From NCBI GenBank assembly GCA_013287275.1, contig JABDED010000001.1, forward strand, positions 186,001 to 250,000: a stretch of DNA of 64,000 bases. Reading direction: 5' to 3'. The DNA comes from Betaproteobacteria bacterium. GTDB taxonomy: Bacteria > Pseudomonadota > Gammaproteobacteria > Burkholderiales > Burkholderiaceae_D. The position numbers and the translations under genes are program-made. The notes beneath the pieces are model-generated. The model saw only the letters and a program-made list of their open reading frames with translations, did no database searches and had not been told where the DNA came from. Positions 13,412 to 22,078 of this stretch are shown here, piece by piece (the stretch's first letter is position 1; each line of letters starts with the position of its first letter).

Positions 13412-13940
13412 CGAAGCAATACGCGCGGCATATCAACTTTGGTTAGATAGTCCAGGCGGAGAGCAAAATGAATTCTTTGCAGGATTCCAAGCCGCCAGCG
13501 CCGCTGTGACGCTGAGCGATAAGCAGATAAAAGAAATTTCCAGCTCCACATTTGCGCAAGTGCAGGCTATGCCTGATGACGAAGTCGATGGAGATACTTG
13601 GGATCGGTGCTTTGCTCGGAACATCCTAGCTTCCTCCGCCCCAGCCATTCCGCAAGCTGATGGCTATAAACTTGTACCGGTTGAGCCGACTGAGGCAATG
13701 GTTCATGCGGCTGAAGATGTGCCGCCGCCGCGCATGTTTGGTGCGGTCTATCGAGCGATGATTGCGGCAGCTTCGGACATTCCGCAAGCCGATGAACGTC
13801 CGCGCCAATGGGTTGAATCCGAAGAATCCATGCGAGGCGCGCCCCTGCATATAGTTCTGCAAAGCGACTGCGTCACCGTCATCTGGCATAGCAGGAAGCC
13901 AATCACATCAAATCCAGTTTGGGAGGTAATCGGACAATGA
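13398..13940 (+). CDS. Mosaic phage hypothetical protein, 180 aa
   Basis: N-terminal part NEAIRAAYQLWLDSPGGEQN is followed by ADGYKLVPVEPTEAMVHAAE, a module widely seen in phage unknowns (typically DGWVLVPVEPT...), then YRAMIAAASDIPQADERP and a C-terminal segment (HIVLQSDCVTVIWHSRKP). Reads like two or three short phage modules joined. Stop overlaps the next ATG. Confidence 0.5.
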   Translation: MNPNNEAIRAAYQLWLDSPGGEQNEFFAGFQAASAAVTLSDKQIKEISSSTFAQVQAMPDDEVDGDTWDRCFARNILASSAPAIPQADGYKLVPVEPTEAMVHAAEDVPPPRMFGAVYRAMIAAASDIPQADERPRQWVESEESMRGAPLHIVLQSDCVTVIWHSRKPITSNPVWEVIGQ

Positions 13941-14188
13941 CTACCCCAAAATCCCTCGCCGACCAGTTCATCGAAGTCATGGCGGCGCTGCGGGATATCG
14001 AGCCGACCAATGATGAACCAATGCGGCATCAAATGCGGACGGCCAAGCGCCTTGCTGAGAGTATCATAGAGCACGCGCTGCGCAACGCTTGGGAACTCGC
14101 CTCTTGCGCACGAAGCCTGCCGAAGGAATCCAAGGACATCGTGGACGAGGCACTAAAGGTCCACTTAGGCAGGGAAGGAAAATCATGA
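13937..14188 (+). CDS. Phage hypothetical protein, 83 aa
   Basis: ATGA overlaps on both sides define it. Helical and charged (ADQFIEVMAALRDIEPTNDE, then TAKRLAESIIEHALRNAWEL). No recognised domain. Confidence 0.45.
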   Translation: MTTPKSLADQFIEVMAALRDIEPTNDEPMRHQMRTAKRLAESIIEHALRNAWELASCARSLPKESKDIVDEALKVHLGREGKS

Positions 14189-14553
14189 GTTATTGCAGAT
14201 TCAGCAGCGACAATTTTAGCTGCGACATTTATTGCTATGACGGCGGCAGTCATTTCGTCACTCATGTTGCCGGCAATCGACATGTGGGCGATATCCCGAA
14301 GTTGCTGCCCCTACCCGCCCCAGGTGACCAAGAGGGATGTAATGCTTGGGTTGCGGCTCACAACGCGCAGATGGCCTTTCTGGATACCGCAGAGCGCGCT
14401 CCAATCGGCCTTGAGCATGACGGGAAATCGTTCAGTGACGACACGCTGGAGGATTTGTTGGTGCGCTTGATCTCATTGAAGGCGATGGGCTACAACGTGC
14501 CGGATTTTGCGTTTGAGGCGATACGAGATGAAATTGCGGAGCAGATACTATGA
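14185..14553 (+). CDS. Phage hypothetical protein, 122 aa
   Basis: Start at the ATG overlapping the preceding stop. N-terminus MSYCRFSSDNFSCDIYCYDG is characteristic: I recall many phage and prophage proteins opening with MSYCRFSSDNWKSDVYVYE. The C-terminus (LEDLLVRLISLKAMGYNVP) is helical. Function unknown; common near integrase modules. Stop overlaps the putative excisionase start. Confidence 0.6.
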   Translation: MSYCRFSSDNFSCDIYCYDGGSHFVTHVAGNRHVGDIPKLLPLPAPGDQEGCNAWVAAHNAQMAFLDTAERAPIGLEHDGKSFSDDTLEDLLVRLISLKAMGYNVPDFAFEAIRDEIAEQIL

Positions 14554-14723
14554 CCACACCTAAACTCCTGCCTGTGATGGAATGGGCGAAACAGACGATG
14601 GGCGAGCACGTCCCAACGATCAAGACGCTGCGCGAATGGTGCGGCGTCGGCAAGATTCAACCTCAGCCAAAGAAGATCGGCCGGCGCTGGTTCGTCGTAC
14701 CGCATGCGGAATATCGAGAATGA
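14550..14723 (+). CDS. xis: Putative excisionase, 57 aa
   Basis: Fits exactly between its neighbours with ATGA overlaps at both ends. The sequence LLPVMEWAKQTMGEHVPTIK, then TLREWCGVGKIQPQPKKIGRRWFVV, has the order of a winged-helix MerR/Xis-like fold: an N-terminal helix-turn-helix, then a wing-type ...G.RWFV strand. Small basic recombination-directionality factors of this form usually precede phage integrases and bend attachment-site DNA. Being coupled to the integrase, the two would be produced together. Assignment rests on size, motif and position. Confidence 0.7.
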   Translation: MTTPKLLPVMEWAKQTMGEHVPTIKTLREWCGVGKIQPQPKKIGRRWFVVPHAEYRE

Positions 14724-15820
14724 ACGCCAGGCGCCGCACAGCGGCCCGGCGCGGCCTTCCTCCCAATCTTTATCAAAAGGCAAATGGGTATTTCTATTTT
14801 AGAAATCCCATCACCAAAAAGGATAAGGGAATTGGGCACGATAAGAATGAGGCCCTGCGTGAGGCGCGAGCAGCCAATGCGGCGCTGGAAGAAAAGAAGG
14901 GGCAGCGCAACACGGTCGCTGATTGGGTGAGAGGGAAATCTGTTCGCACGGTCAAAGAATGGGCCGCCGAGTATGAGGCTGAAATCATCGAAAAAGGTGA
15001 GAAAAAACCCAATACCTTGACGATGATCAAGTCCGCGCTCCGCGCCATCGTCGCCAGTGACTTCGCAGAGCTTGATTTAAAGGACGTGACCACCGAGCAC
15101 TGCGCTACCTTTATTCGCACCTGCGAGATAGAGCGCGGCCCGCGCATGGCCCAAGTCATCCGGACCAGGCTCAAGGATCTATTCCTGGCAGCTTGTGAGC
15201 GCGGCTTTATCAATGTCAACCCGGTAAAAGAAACGCGCGTGCCGAAGGCCAAGGTAAAGCGCGATAGGCTGTCCATTGAACAATTCTTGGCTATACGCAC
15301 GGTCGCCGAGCCGTGGCTCGTCAATGCGATGAACCTTGCCATTTTGACCGCCCAGGCCCGGGAGTATATTTCAGATGGCCTCTTTGATGATGCGCATGAC
15401 GGTTTTCTATGGATTATCCGGGGAAAAACCGAAGCCAAGATCCGTGTCCAGCTCGATCTACGTCTTGACGTTGTCGGATTATCCATTGCAGAACTGATCA
15501 GGCAATGCCGCGACAATGCGATATCAAAATACCTAATCCACCGGTCGCGCTCCAAGGGAAAGGCCAAGGCAGGATCAAAATACAGCCTGAGCACCATCAC
15601 CAAGGAATTTGCAAAAGCTCGCAAACTCGCCAAGATTACCTGGCGCGAGGGCCGCACGCCGCCCTCTTTCCATGAGATCCGGTCCTTGTCTGAACGCCTG
15701 TATCATGACCAATATGGAGGCCAATTCACCCAAAAGTTACTCGGCCATAAGTCGGAAAAAATGACCGCCGTATATCATGATGTGCGCGGTTCGGAGTGGA
15801 TAAACGTAACTACTGGATAA
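14720..15820 (+). CDS. int: Tyrosine integrase, lambda type, 366 aa
   Basis: Site-specific recombinase that would insert and, with Xis, excise the element. N-terminal RRGLPPNLYQKANGYFYFRNP is an arm-type DNA-binding domain like that of lambda integrase. Residues about 75-160 are the core-binding SAM-like domain, and the catalytic domain follows. HEIRSLSE gives His318 and Arg321, LLGHK gives His343, and TAVYHD gives the nucleophile Tyr352. The upstream catalytic Arg is in TAQAREYI near residue 211. Start at the ATG overlapping the excisionase stop; an upstream in-frame extension from 14582 is out of the operon pattern. It ends the + strand cluster, so the attachment site should lie just downstream. 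Confidence 0.92.
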   Translation: MNARRRTAARRGLPPNLYQKANGYFYFRNPITKKDKGIGHDKNEALREARAANAALEEKKGQRNTVADWVRGKSVRTVKEWAAEYEAEIIEKGEKKPNTLTMIKSALRAIVASDFAELDLKDVTTEHCATFIRTCEIERGPRMAQVIRTRLKDLFLAACERGFINVNPVKETRVPKAKVKRDRLSIEQFLAIRTVAEPWLVNAMNLAILTAQAREYISDGLFDDAHDGFLWIIRGKTEAKIRVQLDLRLDVVGLSIAELIRQCRDNAISKYLIHRSRSKGKAKAGSKYSLSTITKEFAKARKLAKITWREGRTPPSFHEIRSLSERLYHDQYGGQFTQKLLGHKSEKMTAVYHDVRGSEWINVTTG

Positions 15821-15968
15821 CATTTTTATTATGGACGAATTATAGACTTTAATAGACGAATGGCGTGGATAGTGGCTCTCAGGCTATTATCCTATGCCAA
15901 TTTGGCATGGGACATTTTTTCCACATTTGCGTAATATGGCGATAATCGTCTTCCATAAAAAAACACCC

Positions 15969-17231
15969 ATGCATATCTGTGTACTCGGCGCTGGAGTCAT
16001 AGGCGTCACGACCGCCCACCAATTATTGCAGGCCGGCCACCGGGTCACGCTGATCGAATCGCAAGCGGAGCCGGGCCAGATGACCAGCTACGGCAACGGC
16101 GCGCAGTTGAGTTATTCCTATGTTGCGCCGCTGGCAGACCCTTCGGTATGGAGCAAATGGCCGCACTATCTGTTCAGCGCCGATTCCCCGCTCACGCTAA
16201 AGCCGAAGTTCGATTTGGCGCAGTGGAGCTGGCTGCTCAAGTTCCTCGCTGCCAGCAATGCGCAGCAAGTGAAGCGCACTACGATAGATTTGCTGCAGCT
16301 GGCATTTTTCAGCCGCGACAAACTGGCGCAAATGCTGGCGGCAAAACCGCTGGATTTCGCCTACCGCACGGCCGGAAAATTGGTAATGTTTACCGATCAG
16401 GCTGCGCTGGGGTCTGCCCGCTCGCAAGTTGAATTCCAGGCCGCTTACGGCTGCCAGCAGGAAGTGATCAGCGCCCAGCGTTGCCTGGAAATTGAACCCG
16501 CATTAGCCGCGTCCAACAGGCCGTGGGCGGGCGGCGTATACACCGCCAGCGAAGAAGCCGGCGACTGCGCCGTATTTTGTACCCAGTTGCTGGATGCGAT
16601 GCAGGTATCGGAGCAATTCCACTTCCGGCCTAACTCAAGCGTCAGCGGCGCTGTAGTCAAAGAAAATCGCCTGCATGCGGTCAGCGTGGGCGGCGATACG
16701 ATAGAGGCGGACAGATTTGTCCTGGCGATGGGCGTGGACAGCGCGGCGTTTGCGCGCAAGCTCGGCTTTACGCTGCCGGTCTATCCCCTGAAAGGCTATA
16801 GCATCACGATACCCGTCGCAGCCGATGCAGGGAGTGCTGCGCCCGAGGTTTCTATTACCGATTTATCGCGCAAGATCGTGTATGCCAGGCTGGGTAATCG
16901 CCTGCGTGTCGCCGGCCGGGTGGAGATAGTCGGCATGGACCGCAGCATACCGCAGCGCGCGGTGCAGGAACTGATCAGCGGCACCCGGGAATTGTTCCCC
17001 GCTTGCGGCAATCTGTCCGATGGCTCCAAACTATCGCCGTGGGCAGGGTTTCGCCCGGCGACGCCTACCGGCTTGCCCATCATAGGCAAATCGCCGGTCG
17101 GCAATCTATACCTGAATGTAGGCCATGGGGCGCTGGGCTGGACGCTGGCATGCGGCAGCGCTGCATTGCTGGCGGAACTGATTGCAGAAAAAACGACCAC
17201 GATCAACTCGCAGCCCTACGCCTACCCTTAA
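15969..17231 (+). CDS. dadA: D-amino-acid dehydrogenase-like FAD oxidoreductase, 420 aa
   Basis: Member of the DadA/DAO family that oxidises D-amino acids to keto acids and passes electrons to the respiratory chain. HICVLGAGVIGVTTAHQLLQ at the start is the FAD-binding Rossmann motif, SYGNGAQLSYSYVAPLADPS is a DadA-like segment, GVYTASEEAGDC is in the substrate domain, and GFRPATPTGLPIIGKSPVGNLYLNVGHGALGWTLACGSA closes the FAD domain. Start at the ATG giving MHICVLGAG; an earlier in-frame ATG at 15894 would add an unlikely extension. First host gene after the integrated element; a 150-bp gap separates it from int. Substrate not deducible. Confidence 0.85.
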   Translation: MHICVLGAGVIGVTTAHQLLQAGHRVTLIESQAEPGQMTSYGNGAQLSYSYVAPLADPSVWSKWPHYLFSADSPLTLKPKFDLAQWSWLLKFLAASNAQQVKRTTIDLLQLAFFSRDKLAQMLAAKPLDFAYRTAGKLVMFTDQAALGSARSQVEFQAAYGCQQEVISAQRCLEIEPALAASNRPWAGGVYTASEEAGDCAVFCTQLLDAMQVSEQFHFRPNSSVSGAVVKENRLHAVSVGGDTIEADRFVLAMGVDSAAFARKLGFTLPVYPLKGYSITIPVAADAGSAAPEVSITDLSRKIVYARLGNRLRVAGRVEIVGMDRSIPQRAVQELISGTRELFPACGNLSDGSKLSPWAGFRPATPTGLPIIGKSPVGNLYLNVGHGALGWTLACGSAALLAELIAEKTTTINSQPYAYP

Positions 17232-17303
17232 ACCGAGGCGGTCATTCGTACGGTATACGGCCATGGAGCATGGTTTATAGCTGCCCCATGGCCGGCATTC
17301 AAA

Positions 17304-17870
17304 TCATGCCTTGGGCAAGGTCACGCCGTGCTGCCCCTGGTATTTGCCGCCCCTGTCCTTGTACGAGGTCTCGCACATTTCATCGCTTTCGAAGAACAGC
17401 ACCTGCGCACAGCCCTCACCCGCATAGATTTTTGCCGGCAAGGGTGTCGTATTGGAAAATTCCAGGGTCACATAACCTTCCCATTCCGGCTCGAACGGCG
17501 TTACGTTGACGATGATGCCGCAGCGGGCATAAGTGGACTTGCCCAGGCAAATGGTCAGCACGCTGCGCGGGATGCGGAAATATTCCATCGTGCGTGCCAG
17601 CGCAAACGAATTGGGCGGGATGATGCAGACATCGCCCTTGAAGTCGACAAAGGATTTTTCATCGAAATTCTTCGGGTCAACGATAGTGCTGTTGATATTG
17701 GTAAAAATCTTGAACTCGTCGGCGCAACGGATATCGTAACCATAAGACGAAGTGCCGTAGCTGACGATTTTGTGCCCATTCTGTTCGCGCACCTGCCCAG
17801 GCTCAAACGGTTCTATCATGCCGGTTGATTCTGCCATGCGGCGTATCCACTTGTCTGATTTGATGCTCAT
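17304..17870 (-). CDS. dcd: dCTP deaminase, 188 aa
   Basis: Converts dCTP to dUTP for thymidylate synthesis. The start [12 protein letters not shown] gives the usual length. Family signatures are visible: [36 protein letters not shown], the active-site [23 protein letters not shown] (including the catalytic Glu of the EWEG region), and [14 protein letters not shown]. Longer upstream reading (to 18104) lacks family similarity. Head-to-tail with xdhC, with 175 bp between. Confidence 0.97.
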   Translation of the reverse strand: MSIKSDKWIRRMAESTGMIEPFEPGQVREQNGHKIVSYGTSSYGYDIRCADEFKIFTNINSTIVDPKNFDEKSFVDFKGDVCIIPPNSFALARTMEYFRIPRSVLTICLGKSTYARCGIIVNVTPFEPEWEGYVTLEFSNTTPLPAKIYAGEGCAQVLFFESDEMCETSYKDRGGKYQGQHGVTLPKA

Positions 17871-18000
17871 AGTATTTTGCTCGATATGGTATTGCAGAGA
17901 GGGGTGTTCGCCCGGCGCAGTCAAGGTGATGCGCGGGAAGCTGATTTTGGGTGAGATTTTACGCGAAAAAAGGCGTAATTTTGCGTCGTTTTGCATTTGC

Positions 18001-18028
18001 GCAGCCGGATTTGCGTAAATCCGGCTGC
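18001..18028 (-). terminator. Perfect 12-bp hairpin just downstream of xdhC
   Basis: GCAGCCGGATTT, 4-nt loop, AAATCCGGCTGC. It lies 17 nt past the xdhC stop on the - strand, the place for a terminator, but no T run follows. A transcript-end stabiliser or a REP-like element is also possible. Confidence 0.4.
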
Positions 18029-18045
18029 AATTGACGCCTGGCGGG

Positions 18046-19071
18046 CTATTTGGACAGCACGCAGTGGGAGTCTGCAGGCTTTTGCGCTGCTGCCGCCTTG
18101 GCATTCTCTACCAGTACTTCAGCGGGCAATTTGATGTTGTTTTTGACCGCAGTCATTTCCGCCAGGATGGAAATGGCGATTTCCGCCGGCGTCTTGCTGC
18201 CTATGTACAAGCCTATCGGGCCATGCAATTTGGCCAACTCGGCATCGCTGACGTCAAATTCTTTCAGCCTTTCGCGGCGCTTCGCATTATTCAGGCGCGA
18301 GCCTATCGCGCCGACGTAGAAGGCCTCCGATTTCAGCGCCTCCATCAGCGCCAGGTCATCCAGCTTGGGGTCATGGGTCAGCGCGACTACTGCGCTACGG
18401 CTATCCAGCTTCATCTCCTGTACCAGGTCATCCGGCATTGCATGTACTACCTTGACGCCGTCCACCTGCCAGCCGTCGCGATACTCTTCCCGCGGATCGC
18501 ATACGGTGACGTGATAATCCATGCCCAGCGCGATGCTGGCCAGGAAGCGCGACAACTGCCCGGCCCCTATGATCAGCAAACGCCAGCGCGGCCCGTGTAT
18601 GGTTGTCAATGCTGCATCCGAAGCCTGCAAGCCCATTCCCGGCCCGGCTTGGTCCAGCCTTACCTCTCCGCTGTGCAAATCCAGCCTGCGCGCAACCAAC
18701 TCGTGCTGCGCCAGCTTTTGCAGCAATTCCGGGATGCGGCTATTGGCATTCAGCGGCTCTATCGCCAGTTGTATGGTGCCGCCGCAAGGCAGGCCGAAGC
18801 GATGTGCTTCGTCGGCGGTAATCCCGTAAGTGACGATCTCCGGCCTGGTGCGCTGTATGCCGTGCTGGCGCACACGCTCGATCAGGTCGTCCTCTATGCA
18901 GCCGCCGGAAACCGATCCGACTACCCGGCCGTCTTCACAGATGGCCAGGGTGGCGCCTTCCGGCCGGGGACTCGAGCCCCAGGTCTTGATGACTGTCACC
19001 AGCTCGCATTTGAGGCCGGCGTTGAGCCATAGCTCGCAGGTTTTCAGCACTTCCAGATCGATACTATCCAT
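18046..19071 (-). CDS. xdhC: XdhC/CoxI family molybdenum-enzyme maturation protein, 341 aa
   Basis: XdhC-type chaperones bind molybdenum cofactor, support its sulfuration and insert it into xanthine-dehydrogenase-family enzymes. N-terminal domain: [47 protein letters not shown]-terminal Rossmann domain: [85 protein letters not shown]. Start at [10 protein letters not shown], 12 codons inside the longest ORF. Encoded after iorA and iorB on the same strand, 137 bp from iorB, which points to the IorAB-like enzyme as its client. Confidence 0.92.
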   Translation of the reverse strand: MDSIDLEVLKTCELWLNAGLKCELVTVIKTWGSSPRPEGATLAICEDGRVVGSVSGGCIEDDLIERVRQHGIQRTRPEIVTYGITADEAHRFGLPCGGTIQLAIEPLNANSRIPELLQKLAQHELVARRLDLHSGEVRLDQAGPGMGLQASDAALTTIHGPRWRLLIIGAGQLSRFLASIALGMDYHVTVCDPREEYRDGWQVDGVKVVHAMPDDLVQEMKLDSRSAVVALTHDPKLDDLALMEALKSEAFYVGAIGSRLNNAKRRERLKEFDVSDAELAKLHGPIGLYIGSKTPAEIAISILAEMTAVKNNIKLPAEVLVENAKAAAAQKPADSHCVLSK

Positions 19072-19208
19072 AGTTATCCGAATATCAATAAAAACAACAC
19101 ACCGCATGCAAAAAACATGCAGTGTGCATATTACAGTGTCCGTATCTTACCGTGGAGCTGGATTTACTGCCGGGGGCCGGCCTTCTGACCTGTCCCCGGC
19201 AGCGGTGC

Positions 19209-21347
19209 TCAGGCTGCTGCAATTTTTTCCGGCGTCAGCGGCAGGCTTCTCAGCCGCTTGCCGGTCGCCGCAAACAAGGCATTGGCAACTGCAGGGCCTA
19301 TCAAGGCCGTTGCCGGCTCGCCTATCCCGCCCGGTTTTTCCGTGCTCTTGATTAAGGTCACGTTGATCTTCGGCGCTTCATTCATGCGCACCACCGGATA
19401 GTTGTGGAAATTGGTCTGCTGCACCCTGCCGTTTTCCAGTGTGATATCCCCATACAGTGCTGCGGAAAGCCCGAAGATGATGCTGGAATGGATCTGCGCA
19501 TCGACGGTATCCGGATTCACCATACGCCCCAGGTCTGCGACCACGGTCACTTTGTGCACCCTGATTTCATTGTCCTTGCTGACAGAAATCTCGGCCACTT
19601 GCGCCATATAGGTGTCATAACCCTCCATCAGCGCGATGCCCAGTTTGTGGCCCGCCGGCAAAGGCTTGCCCCAGCCGGCTTTTTCTGCCGCCTGTTTCAG
19701 CACATTGGCAAAACGCGGCTGCTTGGCCAGCAACTCCATCCTGTAGGCATAAGGATCCTTGCCCGCTGCATGGGCCATTTCGTCGATGAAGCTCTCATTG
19801 GGGAAGGCATTCAATGCATGGCTGACCGAGCGCCAGTAGCCTACCCGCAAACCGGCGTCATGGATATACATATCCTGCGTCATGTTGGGGATGTCGTAGG
19901 GCACGACCGAAGCCTCTGCCATGAACGGGTCCAGGGTTTCCTTGGGCAAGCCGAAAGCGCGCTGGGTAATCGACTGCGAAGTCAGATCGAATTTCAGCGC
20001 GGTCGGCTTGCCGCCGGCATCCAGCCCGGCTGCCAGGCGGTTGACCGCCATGGGCCGGTAGAAGTCGTGGGTAGTATCGTCTTCGCGGGTCCACAATAGT
20101 TTGACCGGCTTGCCGACCGCCTTGGATATCTGCGCCGCCTGGACGATGAAATCCAGTTCCAGCCTGCGGCCAAAACCGCCGCCCAGGAACGTGGTTTTCA
20201 AGGTGATGTCTTCCGGCTTGATACCCAGTGCGGCGGCAACCGCGCCTTGCGCACCTTGCTGGAACTGGGTGGGGCCGATCAGCAGTATTTTGCCGTCGCG
20301 ATAATCCGCAGTGAAATTCATCGGTTCCAGTGTGGCGTGGGCCAGCATCGGCGATACATATTCCGCCTGCAGGCTCTTCGCCGATCCCTTGATGGCGGCA
20401 TCCACGTCGCCGCCGGTGGTCTTGATGTTGATTTTTTTCTCATGGGCAGAGGCGCCGCGTATATCGGCCAGCATGCTCGCATTGCTCAGTTTTGCAACAC
20501 TTCCTTCGTCCCATTGAACAGTCAGCGCTTCCCGCGCTTTTTTCGCGCGCCAATAGCTGTTGGCAACCACTGCCACGCCGTCCGGGATCTGCACAACGTC
20601 GATCACGCCCGGCATGCCGCGCGCCTTGGACGCATCGAAGCTCTTTACCGTGCCGCCGATGACTGGGCACTGTTCCAGCGACGCGTAAACCATGCCGGGC
20701 AATTTCACGTCTATGCCGAATTCGGCAGTGCCGTTGACCTTTCCCGGCGTATCCAGCCGCTTGGTCGCCTTGCCGACGATCTTGAAATCTTTCGGATCTT
20801 TCAATACCACGGTTTTTGCATCGGGCAGAGGCAGCTTGGAAGCAGCCTCTGCCAGTTCGCCGTAAGTCGCATGCTTGCCGCCCGGCCCTTTGACTACACC
20901 ATTGTCCGCAGTCAATTTGGCGGCGTCCACATCCCACTTCTGGGCGGCAGCGGAGATCAGCATCATCCTGACCTGGGCGCCGCCTATGCGCAGCTTTTCC
21001 CAACCGTCCCTGACCGAGGTGGAGCCGCCGGTGATTTGCGCGCCCAGCAAGGCATTGACGTACACCGCTCCCGGCGGGGCGATATCCACCTTGATTTTCT
21101 GCACGTCAACATGCAGCTCTTCTGCAATCAGCATGGGCATCGACGTATATACGCCCTGCCCCATTTCCGACCGCGCAGAAATCAGCGTGATCGTATTGTC
21201 GTCGGCAATATGCACCCAGGCATTCGGCGTGTACAAGGTGCCCGCAGCTTGCGCTTCGCCCACGCCCCCCGGCAAACTGACACCCAGCATCAGGCCGCCG
21301 CCGGTGATGGCGGAAACTTTCAGGAAATCGCGTCTTGTTGTAGTCAT
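19209..21347 (-). CDS. iorB: Molybdopterin-binding subunit of an isoquinoline 1-oxidoreductase-type hydroxylase, 712 aa
   Basis: Large subunit of a two-subunit molybdenum hydroxylase. The N-terminus TTTRRDFLKVSA followed by a hydrophobic stretch is a twin-arginine signal, so the enzyme is exported folded. Diagnostic regions include ARSEMGQGVYTSMPMLIAEE, GGSTSVRDGWEKLRIGGAQ, TTFLGGGFGRRLELDFIVQA (Moco-contacting) and the C-terminal GGIGEPATALIGPAVANAL with the catalytic Glu of the GxGE motif. Lacks the FAD subunit gene, as is normal for the IorAB subfamily, which uses a cytochrome as electron acceptor. Starts 10 nt after iorA. Substrate (N-heterocycle or aldehyde) not deducible. Confidence 0.9.
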   Translation of the reverse strand: MTTTRRDFLKVSAITGGGLMLGVSLPGGVGEAQAAGTLYTPNAWVHIADDNTITLISARSEMGQGVYTSMPMLIAEELHVDVQKIKVDIAPPGAVYVNALLGAQITGGSTSVRDGWEKLRIGGAQVRMMLISAAAQKWDVDAAKLTADNGVVKGPGGKHATYGELAEAASKLPLPDAKTVVLKDPKDFKIVGKATKRLDTPGKVNGTAEFGIDVKLPGMVYASLEQCPVIGGTVKSFDASKARGMPGVIDVVQIPDGVAVVANSYWRAKKAREALTVQWDEGSVAKLSNASMLADIRGASAHEKKINIKTTGGDVDAAIKGSAKSLQAEYVSPMLAHATLEPMNFTADYRDGKILLIGPTQFQQGAQGAVAAALGIKPEDITLKTTFLGGGFGRRLELDFIVQAAQISKAVGKPVKLLWTREDDTTHDFYRPMAVNRLAAGLDAGGKPTALKFDLTSQSITQRAFGLPKETLDPFMAEASVVPYDIPNMTQDMYIHDAGLRVGYWRSVSHALNAFPNESFIDEMAHAAGKDPYAYRMELLAKQPRFANVLKQAAEKAGWGKPLPAGHKLGIALMEGYDTYMAQVAEISVSKDNEIRVHKVTVVADLGRMVNPDTVDAQIHSSIIFGLSAALYGDITLENGRVQQTNFHNYPVVRMNEAPKINVTLIKSTEKPGGIGEPATALIGPAVANALFAATGKRLRSLPLTPEKIAAA

Positions 21348-21357
21348 CGTATTCTCC

Positions 21358-21834
21358 TCAGGCTGCTCTGGCGTTTTTTTGCATTTCGGCTGCGGCAGAC
21401 TTGATCGCGGCGCGGATACGGTTATAGGTGCCGCAACGGCAGATATTGCCGCTCATCGCATTATCGATATCAGTATCGGACGGATTTTTATTGGTTGCCA
21501 GTAGCGCCGCAGCACTCATCAGTTGCCCCGACTGGCAGTAGCCGCATTGCGGCACGTCGTAAGCGATCCAGGCTTTCTGCAGGGGATGGGAATTATCCTT
21601 GGACAGGGATTCGATAGTTGCCACTTTTTTGCCGGCAACCGCCGATACCGGGGTCTGGCAGGAACGTATGGGAGCGCCGTCCAGGTGAACGGTGCAGGCG
21701 CCGCACAATGCTGCGCCGCAACCAAACTTGGTGCCGGTCATCCCTATCTCATCGCGGATGACCCACAGCAATGGGGTATCTGCTTCTGAAGTAACCGATA
21801 CCGGCTTGCCATTGAGATTGAAACCTATCGCCAT
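21358..21834 (-). CDS. iorA: (2Fe-2S) subunit of an IorAB-type molybdenum hydroxylase, 158 aa
   Basis: Small subunit with two (2Fe-2S) clusters. The N-terminal ferredoxin-like domain has [17 protein letters not shown] plus a later SCQTPVS. The C-terminal four-helix domain has [17 protein letters not shown] and [18 protein letters not shown]. Start at [12 protein letters not shown] because GGAG lies 6-9 nt upstream. Exported by association with the Tat-targeted partner. The leader (about 75 nt) follows a sigma-54 promoter. Confidence 0.93.
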   Translation of the reverse strand: MAIGFNLNGKPVSVTSEADTPLLWVIRDEIGMTGTKFGCGAALCGACTVHLDGAPIRSCQTPVSAVAGKKVATIESLSKDNSHPLQKAWIAYDVPQCGYCQSGQLMSAAALLATNKNPSDTDIDNAMSGNICRCGTYNRIRAAIKSAAAEMQKNARAA

Positions 21835-21922
21835 TTTTATCTCCATTTTTTTGTGGGAACAGCTTTTTATTGTGCCAATTTGAAACACTTTGACTTACTT
21901 GACATGACATCGATAAGTAAAT

Positions 21923-21938
21923 TGCAATTGCCATGCCA
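21923..21938 (-). promoter_or_regulatory. Sigma-54 (-24/-12) promoter for iorAB-xdhC
   Basis: On the - strand TGGCATGGCAATTGCA matches the sigma-54 consensus TGGCAC-N5-TTGCW with one change, and GG/GC spacing is correct. It lies about 90 bp upstream of iorA and is divergent from a GAFTGA-containing activator gene. Not tested against the rest of the window statistically. Confidence 0.75.
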
Positions 21939-21999
21939 GCCACGCAAACGCGGGCGACGCAGCATGCAAGGGCTGGTTGGCACATACAGCGTGCGCCAA

Positions 22000-22011
22000 A
22001 CCTGAACAGGT
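22000..22011. promoter_or_regulatory. Possible activator-binding palindrome between iorA and its regulator
   Basis: ACCTGAACAGGT is a perfect 5-2-5 palindrome about 62 bp upstream of the -24 element and 68 bp before the regulator gene, a suitable place for an upstream activating sequence. Only one copy was found. Confidence 0.3.
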
Positions 22012-22078
22012 GTTACATTAAGCAAAACATGCGTAAAAAATAAGCAAAAAAATCATCCTCTTTCTGTGGAGCCCAGAA

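Larger units (their letters stand above)
1..15900 (+). mobile_element. Right-hand part of an integrated prophage or phage-like element carrying a diversity-generating retroelement
   Basis: About 15.8 kb in which every gene is on the + strand, most are very short, and neighbours are joined by ATGA or GTGA overlaps, as in phage early operons. It includes a Bet-type annealase, a YqaJ exonuclease, a DNA methyltransferase, a putative excisionase and a tyrosine integrase that ends the cluster. Ordinary chromosomal genes start at 15969. No capsid, tail, portal, terminase or lysis genes are seen, so this is the non-structural arm; the left end is outside the window. The right boundary is only bracketed between the integrase stop (15820) and the next host gene. 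The attachment core cannot be defined without the other end. Confidence 0.85.

Noticed and set aside
15894-15968. N-terminal extension of the dadA-like gene
   Set aside because: The FAD-binding motif begins at the ATG at 15969; the extra 25 residues have no counterpart in the family.
17240-17290. Repeated CCATGG words between dadA and dcd
   Set aside because: CCATGG occurrences do not form a stem with T run and look like chance in a convergent spacer.
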